The notes beneath the pieces were generated by a model, which saw only the letters and a list, made by a program, of their open reading frames with translations, made no database searches and was not told the origin of the DNA. Of a stretch of 64,000 nucleotides of DNA, positions 42,230 to 52,310 are shown piece after piece. Positions within the stretch are counted from its first letter, which is position 1. The number at the start of each line of letters is the position of its first letter. The DNA is from Psychrobacter namhaensis (GTDB lineage: Bacteria; Pseudomonadota; Gammaproteobacteria; Pseudomonadales; Moraxellaceae). Where the stretch lies: assembly GCF_016107545.1 (NCBI RefSeq), contig NZ_JABASS010000002.1, forward strand, positions 1 to 64,000, given 5' to 3'. The translations under genes were made by a program, and so were the position numbers.

Positions 42230-43957
42230 ATGGAAAATCACGGTAACCTCACTCGTCGCAATGATAAGGTCTGGGTCAAAACTTACGAAAAGCTTGGTAT
42301 TCAGTACGATATTGAGATGCCGCCCGCTGACACATCATTGATCGATATACTAGAACAAAACTTCATCAATCATGCAGGCAAGACCGCTTTTGTCTGTATG
42401 GATGTTAAGCTCTCGTACGAAGAATTAGATCGTTATAGTAAACAAGTTGCGGCCTATCTACAGTCACTTGGACTCCAAAAGGGCGATAAAGTGGCGGTGA
42501 TGATGCCCAATATTTTACAGCTACCTGTTGCTGTATTGGGTGTGCTACGTGCTGGCATGACGTTGGTCAACGTCAATCCCCTTTATACCACCAAGGAGCT
42601 TGCGCATCAGTTAGAAGACTCTGATAGCAAAGCGCTGATTCTGCTTGAAAACTTTGCCAAAACTTATGAAGATATCGGTAAAGATTTGGTCGATCATGTG
42701 ATAGTGACGTCAATGGGCGATCTAATGAGCCCAATCAAAGGCTTCATCGTCAATGCCGTGGTTCGACATGTCAAAAAGATGGTGCCTGATTACCATATCA
42801 AAGGCAGCGTTAAATTTAAAAAAGCCCTAAACCGCTTCTCTGCTGAAAACTACAAGCGTCCCAATAACATTGGGCTGGATGATGTGGCTGTTCTTCAATA
42901 TACGGGTGGTACGACAGGTGTGGCCAAAGGCGCGATGCTCACGCATGGCAACTTAGTGGCAAACTTAATCCAGTGTGACACTTATCTGGGCAATGCTTTT
43001 GATAAGTTTGAGAAACAAAATGAGCAACCCGTCATTATGACGGCCTTGCCACTCTATCATATTTTCTCGTTTACCGTCTGCGGTATGTATGGCTTATACC
43101 GTGGTTGTATCGGTCTGCTGGTGCCAAACCCGCGTGATTTACCAAGCTTGATTAAAGCCTACAAAGATTATCCACCAGCGTTTTTCCCAGCGGTAAACAC
43201 GTTATTTACTGCACTTGCTAATAATGAGGAGTTCCAAGGGCTGGATCATAGCAAGCTTGAGATGTCGATGGGCGGCGGTATGGCGGTACTCAAAGACACG
43301 GCGACTAAATGGGAAAAAGTCACGGGGAATGTCATCGTTCAGGGGTATGGACTGTCAGAGACTTCGCCAGTTGCGTCAGCGAACCCACACGGTACGGGCG
43401 AGTTTTCAGGAAACATTGGCCTGCCAATGCCTGCCACTGATATGGCTATTTTGGACGAAGAAGGCAATGAAGTGGATCTTGGGGAGCGCGGTGAGATTTG
43501 TGTCCGTGGCCCGCAGGTAATGAAAGGCTATTGGAAGCGTGATGACGCCACTGCCGAAGTCATGACCTCTGATGGTTATTTCCGTACAGGCGACATTGGC
43601 GTGATGGATGAAGACGGTTATTTCAAAATTGTTGATCGTAAAAAAGACATGATATTGGTATCGGGCTTTAACGTGTATCCGAACGAAGTAGAAGACGCCA
43701 TGTCAGACCATCCAAAGATTTTGGAATGTGGTGTCATCGGTGTCGATGATGAGAAGAGTGGCGAAGTACCGAAAATTTACGTCGTCCGTAGTGACGAGAG
43801 CTTAACAGCTGAAGAGGTTATCGCTTATGGTAAAGAAAACCTAACTGGCTATAAACGTCCTCGTCATGTTGAATTCATTGATGAGCTGCCAAAATCTAAT
43901 GTTGGTAAGATACTACGTAAAGATCTGCGCGCGCTTGAAGAAAAAAACCACGGCTGA
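42230..43957 (+). CDS. fadD: Long-chain fatty acid-CoA ligase (FadD-type), copy 1
   Basis: The enzyme activates fatty acids to acyl-CoA via acyl-AMP at the inner membrane. The 575-residue ANL-superfamily protein has the P-loop YTGGTTGVAKGAMLTHGN (about 223-240), motif II GYGLSETSP, and the late motif VDRKKDMILVSGFNVYPNE. The C-terminal lysine motif is PKSNVGKILRK. AGGAG lies 10 nt before ATG. A close paralogue follows 500 bp downstream. I cannot say which copy is the main FadD. Confidence 0.92.
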   Translation: MENHGNLTRRNDKVWVKTYEKLGIQYDIEMPPADTSLIDILEQNFINHAGKTAFVCMDVKLSYEELDRYSKQVAAYLQSLGLQKGDKVAVMMPNILQLPVAVLGVLRAGMTLVNVNPLYTTKELAHQLEDSDSKALILLENFAKTYEDIGKDLVDHVIVTSMGDLMSPIKGFIVNAVVRHVKKMVPDYHIKGSVKFKKALNRFSAENYKRPNNIGLDDVAVLQYTGGTTGVAKGAMLTHGNLVANLIQCDTYLGNAFDKFEKQNEQPVIMTALPLYHIFSFTVCGMYGLYRGCIGLLVPNPRDLPSLIKAYKDYPPAFFPAVNTLFTALANNEEFQGLDHSKLEMSMGGGMAVLKDTATKWEKVTGNVIVQGYGLSETSPVASANPHGTGEFSGNIGLPMPATDMAILDEEGNEVDLGERGEICVRGPQVMKGYWKRDDATAEVMTSDGYFRTGDIGVMDEDGYFKIVDRKKDMILVSGFNVYPNEVEDAMSDHPKILECGVIGVDDEKSGEVPKIYVVRSDESLTAEEVIAYGKENLTGYKRPRHVEFIDELPKSNVGKILRKDLRALEEKNHG

Positions 43958-44454
43958 TTCACTAACCCTCATATGTAGATGTTCGATGATGAGTACGGCT
44001 AAGTAGTAGGTACTCATAAAACGTCATGATAACCAATGCCGTAATAACCAAAAATGATAAGGTCGCTGATAGGCTACCTTGTCATTTTTTCGTCTGTACG
44101 GTTTTTTTTGACGTGGCGGTCCTGCCAGTATAGATAGAGAATTTTTAGCAAAACTGCTATAGTGCTCACCGACGTATTTTTTTATTTGTCTACAAAAAGA
44201 CGGCAATTTTGCTCTATATGTTTGGTAAAACGATGATGATAAAGGCAACGCTTGATTCAGTGCAGCTGAGTCATTTCGAGCTTTATCATGGACTTAATAT
44301 GGTGCTTTGATTGACAAAGCTTATGAATAACAAACCTTATCGTGTTACCACGTTTCTTATTCACAAGCTTATGCTGTCATTGACCATTCACAAAAAATAA
44401 TGGTGTTTTCATTAGATTATTCTACGTTCTTAACGGTAACCTTTAGGGAAAATT
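43958..44454 (+). other. 497-bp gap between the two ligase genes
   Basis: No gene is visible. A terminator (listed separately) lies near the start of the gap, so the two ligases are probably separate transcripts. The remainder is A/T-rich; TTGACC near 44379 lacks a matching -10. Confidence 0.5.
44050..44090 (+). terminator. Intrinsic terminator after ligase copy 1
   Basis: AAAATGATAAGGT pairs with ACCTTGTCATTTT (one wobble), with further GC pairs near the loop, and is followed by T residues. Confidence 0.82.
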
Positions 44455-46269
44455 ATGACCGACAGTATCAATAAAGAGACAGCAAACGGTAAAACTGCGA
44501 CTAGCAATAAAGGCAATGCGACTAACAATGTTCATGAAAGCAACGTTTATCAAGACAATGCCTTTCCTACCATGCCAACGATACCTAGCGATAGACCGTG
44601 GCTAAGTGCGTATGAGCGCTATGGCATTGACGCTACTATCGATATGCCGGACGACAATACCTCTTTACTTGATGTGTTTGAGCGTAACTTTAGCCGTTAT
44701 GGACAAAAAACGGCTTATATCTGTATGGGTGCGACGATTAGCTTTAAGCAACTCGACTTGTATAGCCGCCAGATTGCCAGCTATTTACAGTCATTGGGAT
44801 TGGTCAAAGGCGATAAAGTTGGCGTGATGATGCCCAATATCTTGCAATACCCCGTGGTGGCTTTGGGCATCATCCGCGCAGGTATGGTATTGGTCAACGT
44901 CAACCCTCTATATACCAGCCGAGAGCTGTCGCATCAGCTGCATGATAGTGGGGCTAAAGCCTTGTTTATCGTCGAAAATTTTGCGAAGACCTATCAAGAA
45001 GCGGAAGACAAAGGGCAGGTGCAGCATGTTGTCGTTTGTAAGATAGGCGACATGCTAGGGATGGTCAAAGGGACAGTGGTTAACCTAGTCGCTCGCCATA
45101 TCAAAAAAATGATACCTGCTTATAGCTTGCCAAATAGCGTGAGTTTCAAGCAGGCGTTAAGTGCGGTATCAGCCAGCAAGTACAAGCGCCCTGATATGAA
45201 TCTAAGCGATGTGGCTTTATTGCAATATACGGGCGGTACGACTGGTGTGGCTAAAGGCGCGATGTTGTCGCATGGCAATCTAGTCGCCAATATGCTACAG
45301 ATTAGCGCCTTAATGAACAGTGCGTTTGAAGAGGATGTCGATGCCAGCGACGTTATCTTGACAGCGTTACCGCTATATCACGTGTTCTCCTTTATGGTGT
45401 GCGGCATGTATGGCATGTATCAAGGTTATGCCGGTTTGCTTATCCCAAACCCACGCGATCTTGACGGTTTGATTAAAGAGATGGGTAAATACAAACCCTC
45501 TTTTATCCCTGCCGTGAATACTTTGTTTAATGGTTTGGTACATAAAGAAAGCTTTGCAGACTTAGATTTCTCTAACCTAAAAGCCTCGATTGGCGGTGGT
45601 ATGTCCGTATTACCAAGCGTGGCTAAAGAGTGGCACAAAATTACGGGACTACCTATTGTAGAAGGGTATGGTCTGTCGGAGACGTCTCCTGTGGCCGCTT
45701 TTAACCCCATGACCATTGCAGAGTTTACCAATAAGATTGGTATTCCTGCTTCGAGCACGGATATGATCTTGATCGATGATGACGAAAACGAAGTCGCGCT
45801 CGGTGATCGTGGCGAGATATGCGTCAAAGGTCCACAGGTCATGATGGGATATCAAAATCGTCCAGAAGAAACGGCCGACACCTTCACGGCTAATGGTTAC
45901 CTAAAAACGGGTGACATCGGTATCATGGATGAAAAAGGCTTCATTAAAATTGTTGATCGTAAAAAAGACATGATTTTGGTGTCAGGTTTCAATGTCTATC
46001 CCAATGAGATCGAAGAAGCCATGAGCGAGCATCCAGCAATCACGGAATGCGGCGCCATTGGTGTGCCAAATGATGACCGCGGTGAAGAGCCAAAACTGTT
46101 TGTGGTCAAAAAAGGCGAAGTGACAGAGCAAGAGTTGCTCGATTTTGGCAAAAAGCAATTGACGGGTTACAAGCGTCCACGCCATATCCAGTTTGTGGAC
46201 GAATTACCAAAATCAAACGTTGGTAAAATCTTGCGTAAAGAGTTGCGTAAGATGGAAGGGTTAGAGTAG
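44455..46269 (+). CDS. Long-chain fatty acid-CoA ligase (FadD-type), copy 2
   Basis: This paralogue of the upstream ligase has 604 residues. It carries the same core motifs: YTGGTTGVAKGAMLSHGN (about 257-274), GYGLSETSP, VDRKKDMILVSGFNVYPNE and PKSNVGKILRKELRK. It has an extra hydrophilic N-terminus of about 35 residues rich in Asn/Thr/Lys. Shared blocks imply an old tandem duplication, now diverged. AGGGA lies about 7 nt before the ATG. The two may differ in chain-length preference or expression. Confidence 0.92.
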   Translation: MTDSINKETANGKTATSNKGNATNNVHESNVYQDNAFPTMPTIPSDRPWLSAYERYGIDATIDMPDDNTSLLDVFERNFSRYGQKTAYICMGATISFKQLDLYSRQIASYLQSLGLVKGDKVGVMMPNILQYPVVALGIIRAGMVLVNVNPLYTSRELSHQLHDSGAKALFIVENFAKTYQEAEDKGQVQHVVVCKIGDMLGMVKGTVVNLVARHIKKMIPAYSLPNSVSFKQALSAVSASKYKRPDMNLSDVALLQYTGGTTGVAKGAMLSHGNLVANMLQISALMNSAFEEDVDASDVILTALPLYHVFSFMVCGMYGMYQGYAGLLIPNPRDLDGLIKEMGKYKPSFIPAVNTLFNGLVHKESFADLDFSNLKASIGGGMSVLPSVAKEWHKITGLPIVEGYGLSETSPVAAFNPMTIAEFTNKIGIPASSTDMILIDDDENEVALGDRGEICVKGPQVMMGYQNRPEETADTFTANGYLKTGDIGIMDEKGFIKIVDRKKDMILVSGFNVYPNEIEEAMSEHPAITECGAIGVPNDDRGEEPKLFVVKKGEVTEQELLDFGKKQLTGYKRPRHIQFVDELPKSNVGKILRKELRKMEGLE

Positions 46270-46480
46270 TTTTTACGGCGATTGTTGTTGATCAAGACAG
46301 CTTTTTGCCTAAGTGCAGTGGCGTCATAGCTTAAGCGAATCTTGCTATTGCGCCGCTGTCACGTTAGGATATCTCAATATTTAAGTCTGGTGTTTTGCCA
46401 AACACCCATTGCTCAGCCGAGTAGCAATAGACCTCTTATTTTTATGACACTGCTTTTAAAACATCGTACTAGGAATTTTT

Positions 46481-47197
46481 ATGCGTATTGACAATCGTGA
46501 GCTTGACCAACTTCGCTCGATCAGCTTTGAGCGCCATTATACTAAGCATGCCGAGGGGTCAGTATTAGTGAGCTTTGGCGATACCAAAGTACTGTGTACG
46601 GCTAGTGTCGAATCTGGTGTACCGCGCTGGCTAAAAGGCAAAGGTAAAGGCTGGATCACTGCTGAATATGGCATGCTGCCACGTGCGACCAACACCCGAA
46701 ATCAGCGTGAAGCGGCACGCGGTAAGCAGTCAGGTCGTACGCAAGAAATTCAGCGCTTAATTGGCCGTAGCTTACGCGCTATGATTGACTTGAGTAAGCT
46801 GGGTGAAAACACCATTTATCTTGATTGTGATGTGCTACAAGCTGATGGGGGTACTCGTACCGCTAGTGTGACTGGGGCGGCGATTGCGCTTATTGATGCA
46901 TTAGAAAGCATTCAGAAAACCAAAAAACTAAAAGCTGATCCGCTGATTGGTTTGGTTGCGGCCGTTTCTGTCGGTATGAAAGATGGAGAAGCGTATCTGG
47001 ATCTGAACTACGAAGAAGATGCCAGCTGTGATACCGATTTGAACGTCGTTATGACACAAAAAGGTGAGTTCATTGAGCTGCAAGGTACCGCAGAAGAAAA
47101 GCCATTTACCCGTGCGCAAGCAGACGACATGCTGGCAATGGCCGAAAAAGGTATTGCAGAATTGATTAAAATGCAGCAAACCGCGCTTGGCTGGTAA
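46481..47197 (+). CDS. rph: Ribonuclease PH
   Basis: RNase PH is a phosphate-dependent 3'-5' exoribonuclease that trims tRNA precursors. The 238-residue sequence begins [18 protein letters not shown]. It has [20 protein letters not shown] with the phosphate-binding arginines, [17 protein letters not shown], and [19 protein letters not shown]. Length is normal, with no sign of the frameshift known from some E. coli K-12 strains. TAGGA precedes the ATG. Confidence 0.98.
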   Translation: MRIDNRELDQLRSISFERHYTKHAEGSVLVSFGDTKVLCTASVESGVPRWLKGKGKGWITAEYGMLPRATNTRNQREAARGKQSGRTQEIQRLIGRSLRAMIDLSKLGENTIYLDCDVLQADGGTRTASVTGAAIALIDALESIQKTKKLKADPLIGLVAAVSVGMKDGEAYLDLNYEEDASCDTDLNVVMTQKGEFIELQGTAEEKPFTRAQADDMLAMAEKGIAELIKMQQTALGW

Positions 47198-47242
47198 CTT
47201 AGTTTTTATCTTCAACCCACTGTCTTGATGATTGGTTCCAAT

Positions 47243-47275
47243 AACTGCCTGTTAGCGCTTGATAGGCAGTTTTTT
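47243..47275 (+). terminator. Intrinsic terminator after rph
   Basis: AACTGCCT pairs with AGGCAGTT around a 13-nt loop, then T residues. Confidence 0.75.
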
Positions 47276-47316
47276 AATAGACAATTACCCGAACATCCTG
47301 CAATAGGTAGTAATGC

Positions 47317-47820
47317 ATGCTTAAGCTGACTGATGATGGCGCCAAAATCACCTTAGAGGGTCAGCCGCAAACGGCGGACAACGGCATGTTTTGGTTTGGG
47401 TTTGCGTTACTCGTAGGGGCAGTTGCGGTGGCTTTGGCCATGAGCTTATTGTCTGAGCGTTTGGCGATTGGTGCGCTCGCGCTTCTTATCATTGGTAGTT
47501 TTGTTTTTAACAAGCAGCGCCAAAAGCACAAAAAAGCCATGAGCGGTATGATTAGTAGTGGTACGTTGTGGGTGCGTGCAGGTGAGCTGGTGCATGACGG
47601 TCAAGGTAAGCGTGAGCACATCCACATAGCTGATGAGGACAAAGTCGTGCTCATCGGTGATGAATTACAGATCGTCGATCGTCATGATGTCCGCAAATAC
47701 TCTATTAGTGGTTTTGAGAGCCGCCAAGAAGCAACCGCTACTAAAGCCATCCTAGAAGGACAAGCACTGACAAAACGCCATGTAAACATCAAAATGAGCA
47801 ATGATGAGAGCCGCTCTTAG
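47317..47820 (+). CDS. Conserved two-TM hypothetical protein
   Basis: I do not recognise the family. The 167-residue protein has a short hydrophilic N-terminus, two close hydrophobic helices (about 25-45 and 48-66), a basic stretch NKQRQKHKKA, and a soluble C-terminal domain with beta-rich pattern (GTLWVRAGELVHDG, KVVLIGDELQIVDRHDVRKY). AGGTAG lies about 7 nt before the ATG at 47317. It follows rph after a terminator. Confidence 0.7.
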   Translation: MLKLTDDGAKITLEGQPQTADNGMFWFGFALLVGAVAVALAMSLLSERLAIGALALLIIGSFVFNKQRQKHKKAMSGMISSGTLWVRAGELVHDGQGKREHIHIADEDKVVLIGDELQIVDRHDVRKYSISGFESRQEATATKAILEGQALTKRHVNIKMSNDESRS

Positions 47821-48086
47821 CGGTTGGTTTGTTCATTGATGTCCTTTTATAAACGCTTATCTTATCTCATGATAATGTAACGCTGTCTGTTTGATTCTAT
47901 TTTTATCCCGCCTAAATGTCTGCTTTGGTTTAACCATTGGTCGGTGCTTTTATACCTATTATCGGCTATTTGAGATGAATAGGGCTTGCAGATCCGTGTC
48001 TAAATGGTTTATAAGTAGGATTGAAAAACCCCCATTGCTACGTTTGTTTTTGTTGTCATTTGTCTCTTATTGACAAGGAGTTAGTC

Positions 48087-48905
48087 ATGTCGCGTTTGCC
48101 CATGCTGCGTATTACAGCGTCGTGCAGTTTATTGTTACTCACCTGTGGCATAGTAGGACAAGCCCATGCAGATAGCATGAGTGCACTCATTGCCCAAAAA
48201 TCCGCTCAGCAAAATATCAGTGCTCGCTATACGCCGTCTTATTCAGCGGTGCCTTCTGTTAGGGTTAGTACGCACTCCACCATTCAACGTGCTCGCTCAC
48301 CTCAAAACGCTGTAGACATTCAGCAAAGAGACAGCGGCAGTTATTCTCATAGTAACCATTATTCTAGTATGAATAACGATGGTAATCAGGCCATGTCAAA
48401 CACTGCTTATCGTTATCCTGTGGTACAACGGCAAACGCCTTCGGCACTACCAGCGTTTTTATCGGGGCGTTATGACAACGTCGATAGTGAGTATTTACCG
48501 CTGCTAAGTGATGCTGAGACGCAAAGTAGTGTGGCTGCACGCGAGGTCGTCAGTACAGCTCGTAAAATGGCGCTCAATGAGCGTACGATTATTCGAGGCG
48601 GCTGCTGGGACTATCTGAATGCCGTGTTCAATCGGGCAGGGGTAACCCGTGATACTGTTCATAAAGGCACTTACGGACAAGGCCCTTATGCCAGTAGCGG
48701 CGAGATTGAAGTCGGTGATTGGCTTTACTATATCAACCATGGCTACAATGGTGTGGAGCATAGTGGACTGTTCGTGGGCTGGGTCGATGAGCGTGCTAAG
48801 CAGGCTCTCATACTCAGCTACGCTGGTGAAAACCGCCGCGAACCAGCGCGTTATCGCGTTTATGATCTGAGCAATGTCTATCAGATCATGCGCCCTAGTG
48901 TTTAG
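48087..48905 (+). CDS. Secreted NlpC/P60- or CHAP-like protein (putative cell-wall amidase)
   Basis: From ATG 48087 (AAGGAG at 6 nt) the protein has 272 residues. It starts with a signal peptide ending near GQAHA. A Ser/Tyr/Asn-rich low-complexity region (about 30-150) follows. The C-terminal domain has a candidate nucleophile Cys in IIRGGCWDYLNAVFNRAG, GEIEVGDWLYY, and a candidate His in GVEHSGLFVGW. That Cys/His order fits papain-like peptidoglycan hydrolases, but I have not verified the fold. The upstream ATG at 48021 would hide the signal peptide and is rejected. Confidence 0.6.
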   Translation: MSRLPMLRITASCSLLLLTCGIVGQAHADSMSALIAQKSAQQNISARYTPSYSAVPSVRVSTHSTIQRARSPQNAVDIQQRDSGSYSHSNHYSSMNNDGNQAMSNTAYRYPVVQRQTPSALPAFLSGRYDNVDSEYLPLLSDAETQSSVAAREVVSTARKMALNERTIIRGGCWDYLNAVFNRAGVTRDTVHKGTYGQGPYASSGEIEVGDWLYYINHGYNGVEHSGLFVGWVDERAKQALILSYAGENRREPARYRVYDLSNVYQIMRPSV

Positions 48906-48981
48906 AGTTGTATTGCTATTATTGATTTACTCGTCAATTCACTCGTCAACTCGCTTAGTCTACTAAGTACAGTGAAGGCAT

Positions 48982-49024
48982 AAAAAAAGCGTCTACCACG
49001 TGTATGAGTGATGGACGCTTTTTT
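48982..49024. terminator. Bidirectional terminator before hemJ 3' end
   Basis: AAAAAAGCGTCTA and the opposite TGGACGCTTTTTT pair across a 17-nt loop. It lies between converging genes. Confidence 0.8.
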
Positions 49025-49039
49025 GTATGAACAGTAAGA

Positions 49040-49474
49040 TTAAAACGGTTTTACCACGACTAAAATTACAATAATGACTAAGGCAAAGACTGGCACTTCA
49101 TTAAACCAACGCCAAAATTTATGGGTTTTATAATGCGGGTTATCCATCAGCTTTTTACGATAAAAGCCGCAGGCACCGTGATAGCCAGACAGCAGTATCA
49201 CTAATAGCAGCTTAACGTGCAACCAGCCCTGAGTTTTATAAACCTCCCAGCCAATAATCAGCATCCACAGACCAAAGACCCATGTCGCTATCATCGATGG
49301 TGTCATAATACCACGATACAACTTGCGCTCCATAATAATAAAGCGCTCATGACTGACGCTATCGTCGCTCATCGCATGATAGACAAACAGACGCGGCAAA
49401 TAAAATATCGCGGCAAACCAGCAGACCATCGAGATAATGTGCGCCGCTTTAATCCAGTTAAAATAGTCTGGCAT
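49040..49474 (-). CDS. hemJ: Protoporphyrinogen IX oxidase HemJ
   Basis: HemJ oxidises protoporphyrinogen IX to protoporphyrin IX in the inner membrane for heme synthesis. The 144-residue protein has four or more hydrophobic helices, the early conserved His in WIKAAHIISMVCWFAAIFYLPRL-type opening, and the later KLLLVILLSGYHG. AGAGGA lies 6 nt before ATG 49474. It replaces HemG/HemY in many gammaproteobacteria such as Acinetobacter. Confidence 0.93.
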   Translation of the reverse strand: MPDYFNWIKAAHIISMVCWFAAIFYLPRLFVYHAMSDDSVSHERFIIMERKLYRGIMTPSMIATWVFGLWMLIIGWEVYKTQGWLHVKLLLVILLSGYHGACGFYRKKLMDNPHYKTHKFWRWFNEVPVFALVIIVILVVVKPF

Positions 49475-49567
49475 GACAGTCCTCTTTTATATGCCCAAGC
49501 AGATTGGGGCGGTAAATCGTGCTGGCAAGCTTAGCGCAGATGATCCAATAATGGTAGCGTTAAAAAA

Positions 49568-50728
49568 CTACTCTGCCAACACAACTTGTGATTGATGACC
49601 ACTCATCGCATCCATGACAGGCACTTGCTTTGGTGGTCTAGGAGCCGCAAATTGTGCGGTTAAGCCAAGCTCACGCATCAGTCTGTTATCGCTTGACTGG
49701 CTGGCATTGCCTGTGGTCAGCAGCTTATCGCCATAAAAGAACGAGTTGGCACCAGCCATAAAGGCCAAAGCCTGCTCAGAATCAGACAAGCTTTCGCGTC
49801 CAGCAGACAGGCGCACATAACTGGTCGGGCAGCAGATCCGCGTCACAGCGATGGTGCGTATCCACTCAAGCACCGATAGCTGACCCTCTTCAATCACTCG
49901 ATCGCCAATCGGCGTGCCTGCGATAGGAACCAATAAATTCACCGGAATAGACTCTGGCGCTTTGGGCATTTTGAGCAGCTCATGCACCCAGTCAATGCGG
50001 TCATCACGGCTTTCACCCATGCCCACGATATTGCCACTACAGACATTGATGCCTGAGTTGCGCACGTTGGTGAGCGTGTCTAGACGCTCATCGTAGCTGC
50101 GGGTGCTGACCACTTGCTCATAGTAGCGGCGTGACGTGTCTAGGTTGTGGTTGTAATAATCCAATCCTGCATCGGCCAATTGGGTGGCTTGCGCGGTATC
50201 GAGCATACCAAGGGTCATACAGGTCTCAAGTCCTAATGCTTTGACTTCTTTGATCAACTCAACCACATAAGGCATGTCTTTGGCGCTGGGATGTTTCCAA
50301 GCCGCGCCCATACAAAAGCGCGATGAACCAGTGGCTTTGGCACGTTTGGCCGCGGCAATCACCTTGTCAACTTCTAAGCGCTTTTCTGCTTGCAGCTTAG
50401 TCGTGTCGCGGTGATGACCCGACTGGGAGCAGTAGCCACAATCTTCAGGACAGTTGCCTGTCTTGATGGACAGTAAGGTGCTGATTTGTACCTCATTGGC
50501 AGCAAAGTGCTGACGATGAACCGTTTGCGCTTGTAGCAATAAGTCCATCAAAGGTAAGTCAAATAACGCAGCGATGTCTTCACGGCTATACTGTTTGCTG
50601 GCTTGCAGGCTTTTAGTAGCGTCTGTTGCAAGGCGGGCCAACAAGTCATTATTGAGGCTATTTTGATTATCAATTGGGTCAGTGGGGCGACTGGCATTCG
50701 GTTCTGCAATGCTAAGTAATCCTGCCAT
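49568..50728 (-). CDS. bioB: Biotin synthase
   Basis: BioB is a radical SAM enzyme that inserts sulfur into dethiobiotin. The radical SAM cluster Cys93, Cys97 and Cys100 lie in [12 protein letters not shown]. The protein also has SRFCMGAAW, the YNHNLDTS motif and [11 protein letters not shown] near the end. It has 386 residues, longer than E. coli BioB (346), with a hydrophilic N-terminal extension of about 45 residues. AAAGGA at 8 nt precedes ATG 50728. No other bio genes are adjacent. Confidence 0.97.
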   Translation of the reverse strand: MAGLLSIAEPNASRPTDPIDNQNSLNNDLLARLATDATKSLQASKQYSREDIAALFDLPLMDLLLQAQTVHRQHFAANEVQISTLLSIKTGNCPEDCGYCSQSGHHRDTTKLQAEKRLEVDKVIAAAKRAKATGSSRFCMGAAWKHPSAKDMPYVVELIKEVKALGLETCMTLGMLDTAQATQLADAGLDYYNHNLDTSRRYYEQVVSTRSYDERLDTLTNVRNSGINVCSGNIVGMGESRDDRIDWVHELLKMPKAPESIPVNLLVPIAGTPIGDRVIEEGQLSVLEWIRTIAVTRICCPTSYVRLSAGRESLSDSEQALAFMAGANSFFYGDKLLTTGNASQSSDNRLMRELGLTAQFAAPRPPKQVPVMDAMSGHQSQVVLAE

Positions 50729-50809
50729 GGTATAAATCCTTTTATAATAATAGTAAATCGTGTCAATTTAATCTAAATACTTGGAGCGACGGTCGTTTTT
50801 GCGACAATA

Positions 50810-50844
50810 AAAAAGGTTGCGGTATAGTATAACGCAACCTTTTT
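50810..50844 (-). terminator. Intrinsic terminator after the SCP2 gene
   Basis: AAAAAGGTTGCG and CGCAACCTTTTT pair around an 11-nt loop. On the minus strand it ends the SCP2 transcript before bioB. It lies 160 bp after the stop. Confidence 0.82.
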
Positions 50845-51002
50845 AGAAAGTCAGAACCCTGCTAGAGAGTATTTAGCATCAACACAATAAAGCCCATAAA
50901 CCGTAACCATTTGTGACGCCATGATCTCATCATTGGTAAATTATGGGGATGATAAGTCAGGTAAATACTAGGTTATAGCAACACTAAGTTATGACAGTAG
51001 AG

Positions 51003-51509
51003 TTACTTGCCCAACTTGTGTTTCGCCACTCCGATCCAGTGATTGGCAAGCTGCTGAGCTTTATACGCATAAGGTTTGGCTTTTTGGATGTACGGTTTGT
51101 ACTCTTCTGGAATGGTCGGCACGATATGCTTCGCAAGCTTGTTAAACCACATCATAAGACTGTAGTCACCTTCAATGCTCAAATTGCCTTCTTGTACCGC
51201 AGTCATAAAGGCTGGCAGATCGCCTTTGGTCAAAAGCTTGACGCCAGTCATAGAGTCTTTAAAGTTGATCGTAAGGTCGGCTTTTTCTGCATGACCGCTG
51301 TGTTGGCTAAATTGGCCATTATCAAAGCGATAATAACGCGCGACATCAGACTCGTCGCTGGCAAGCTCAATGGTGACTTTGCGATCAGCAAAAAGCGCTT
51401 TAACGTCTTCGTCATTGCTATCAGCAAGCATAGACAAACGGTAGCCAATCACGGCCAATAACACATCTAATGGGTCGGACTTGATATCTAATACAGGCAC
51501 AGTAAACAT
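51003..51509 (-). CDS. SCP2 sterol-binding domain protein
   Basis: A 168-residue protein, probably a lipid carrier. The core (about residues 40-120) has the SCP2-like pattern with ADLTINFKDSMTGVKLLTKGD followed by FMTAVQEGNLSIEGDYSLMMWF. There is no signal peptide. Bacterial members bind fatty acids, quinols or related lipids, and the true ligand is not known. TAGGAG lies 7 nt before ATG 51509. It is monocistronic with a terminator before bioB. Confidence 0.82.
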   Translation of the reverse strand: MFTVPVLDIKSDPLDVLLAVIGYRLSMLADSNDEDVKALFADRKVTIELASDESDVARYYRFDNGQFSQHSGHAEKADLTINFKDSMTGVKLLTKGDLPAFMTAVQEGNLSIEGDYSLMMWFNKLAKHIVPTIPEEYKPYIQKAKPYAYKAQQLANHWIGVAKHKLGK

Positions 51510-51680
51510 AAGGAAACTCCTAAAGAATGAGACGCAAAATCATGCGTACTTTATAACAATTTTTGGCACAAATATATAAGTAGATTATAAACGATGAGTC
51601 AGGCTCAATTCTTTAGGAGTTACGTAGAGTGCGTTAAGTATCTTGTAACATTCGTGGGCATTAATATTATTAGAGCAGGC

Positions 51681-52082
51681 TTAATAAAAGCGTGGCTGAT
51701 AGTCGTCATCATAAACAGGGGTGTGCTCAATATAGCGCGCCGCTTCTAGTTTGCGCTGTTGTTGTACTGATTGACTAACATCCTCATAACGTAGCGCCCG
51801 ATATAGTACCCAAACCGTTAAAGGCAACCAACTAATACCCATGGCGACCACATAGCGGTGCCACTCTGATAGCTCAGACAGCATAGGGCGAGTTGCTAAG
51901 GTGCTCTGGATGGCTTCCACGCCTAGCCAATACGCCATCCCACCAAACAGATACCACAGTAGCCAACGTTGTGATGATAAAGCGATTGCCACTACCGAGC
52001 CCGCTAGGACGCTATAACCAAGCAATGCAGCATTGCTCCATGTGTCTATGGCAATAAAAGAAAATACAGTGAGTAACATCAT
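51681..52082 (-). CDS. Small membrane protein, unknown function
   Basis: I do not recognise this 133-residue protein. It has three to four hydrophobic helices (about 4-20, 22-37, 40-60, 78-95) and a hydrophilic C-terminus RKLEAARYIEHTP ending in DDDYQPRFY. Two adjacent ATG codons (52082, 52079) could start it. GCGAG lies just upstream. It lies between an SCP2 gene and a DUF368 gene on the same strand, with gaps of about 170 and 230 bp. Confidence 0.6.
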   Translation of the reverse strand: MMLLTVFSFIAIDTWSNAALLGYSVLAGSVVAIALSSQRWLLWYLFGGMAYWLGVEAIQSTLATRPMLSELSEWHRYVVAMGISWLPLTVWVLYRALRYEDVSQSVQQQRKLEAARYIEHTPVYDDDYQPRFY

Positions 52083-52310
52083 TCATCTCGCTATTCATAA
52101 GGTGAATTCCAATGGGGCTATTATGAAAGTTTGGGGAACAAAGCTAAAGAGGGGAGAGGCGACTTTGCGACAACCGTTGACGTTTGATTTTTTAGCGCGT
52201 TTTGAGGTTTTTCTCGTGCAGATTTTGAGCTAAGCACCACAAAGATGGCGCTTAGTTTTGCAAACAGAGAGAGTTATAGAGAGGGGTTTATTCTGAGCTG
52301 ACGGTAGCGC

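Noticed and set aside
48021-48086. Upstream start of the secreted NlpC-like protein
   Set aside because: It would bury the signal peptide. ATG 48087 has AAGGAG at ideal spacing.
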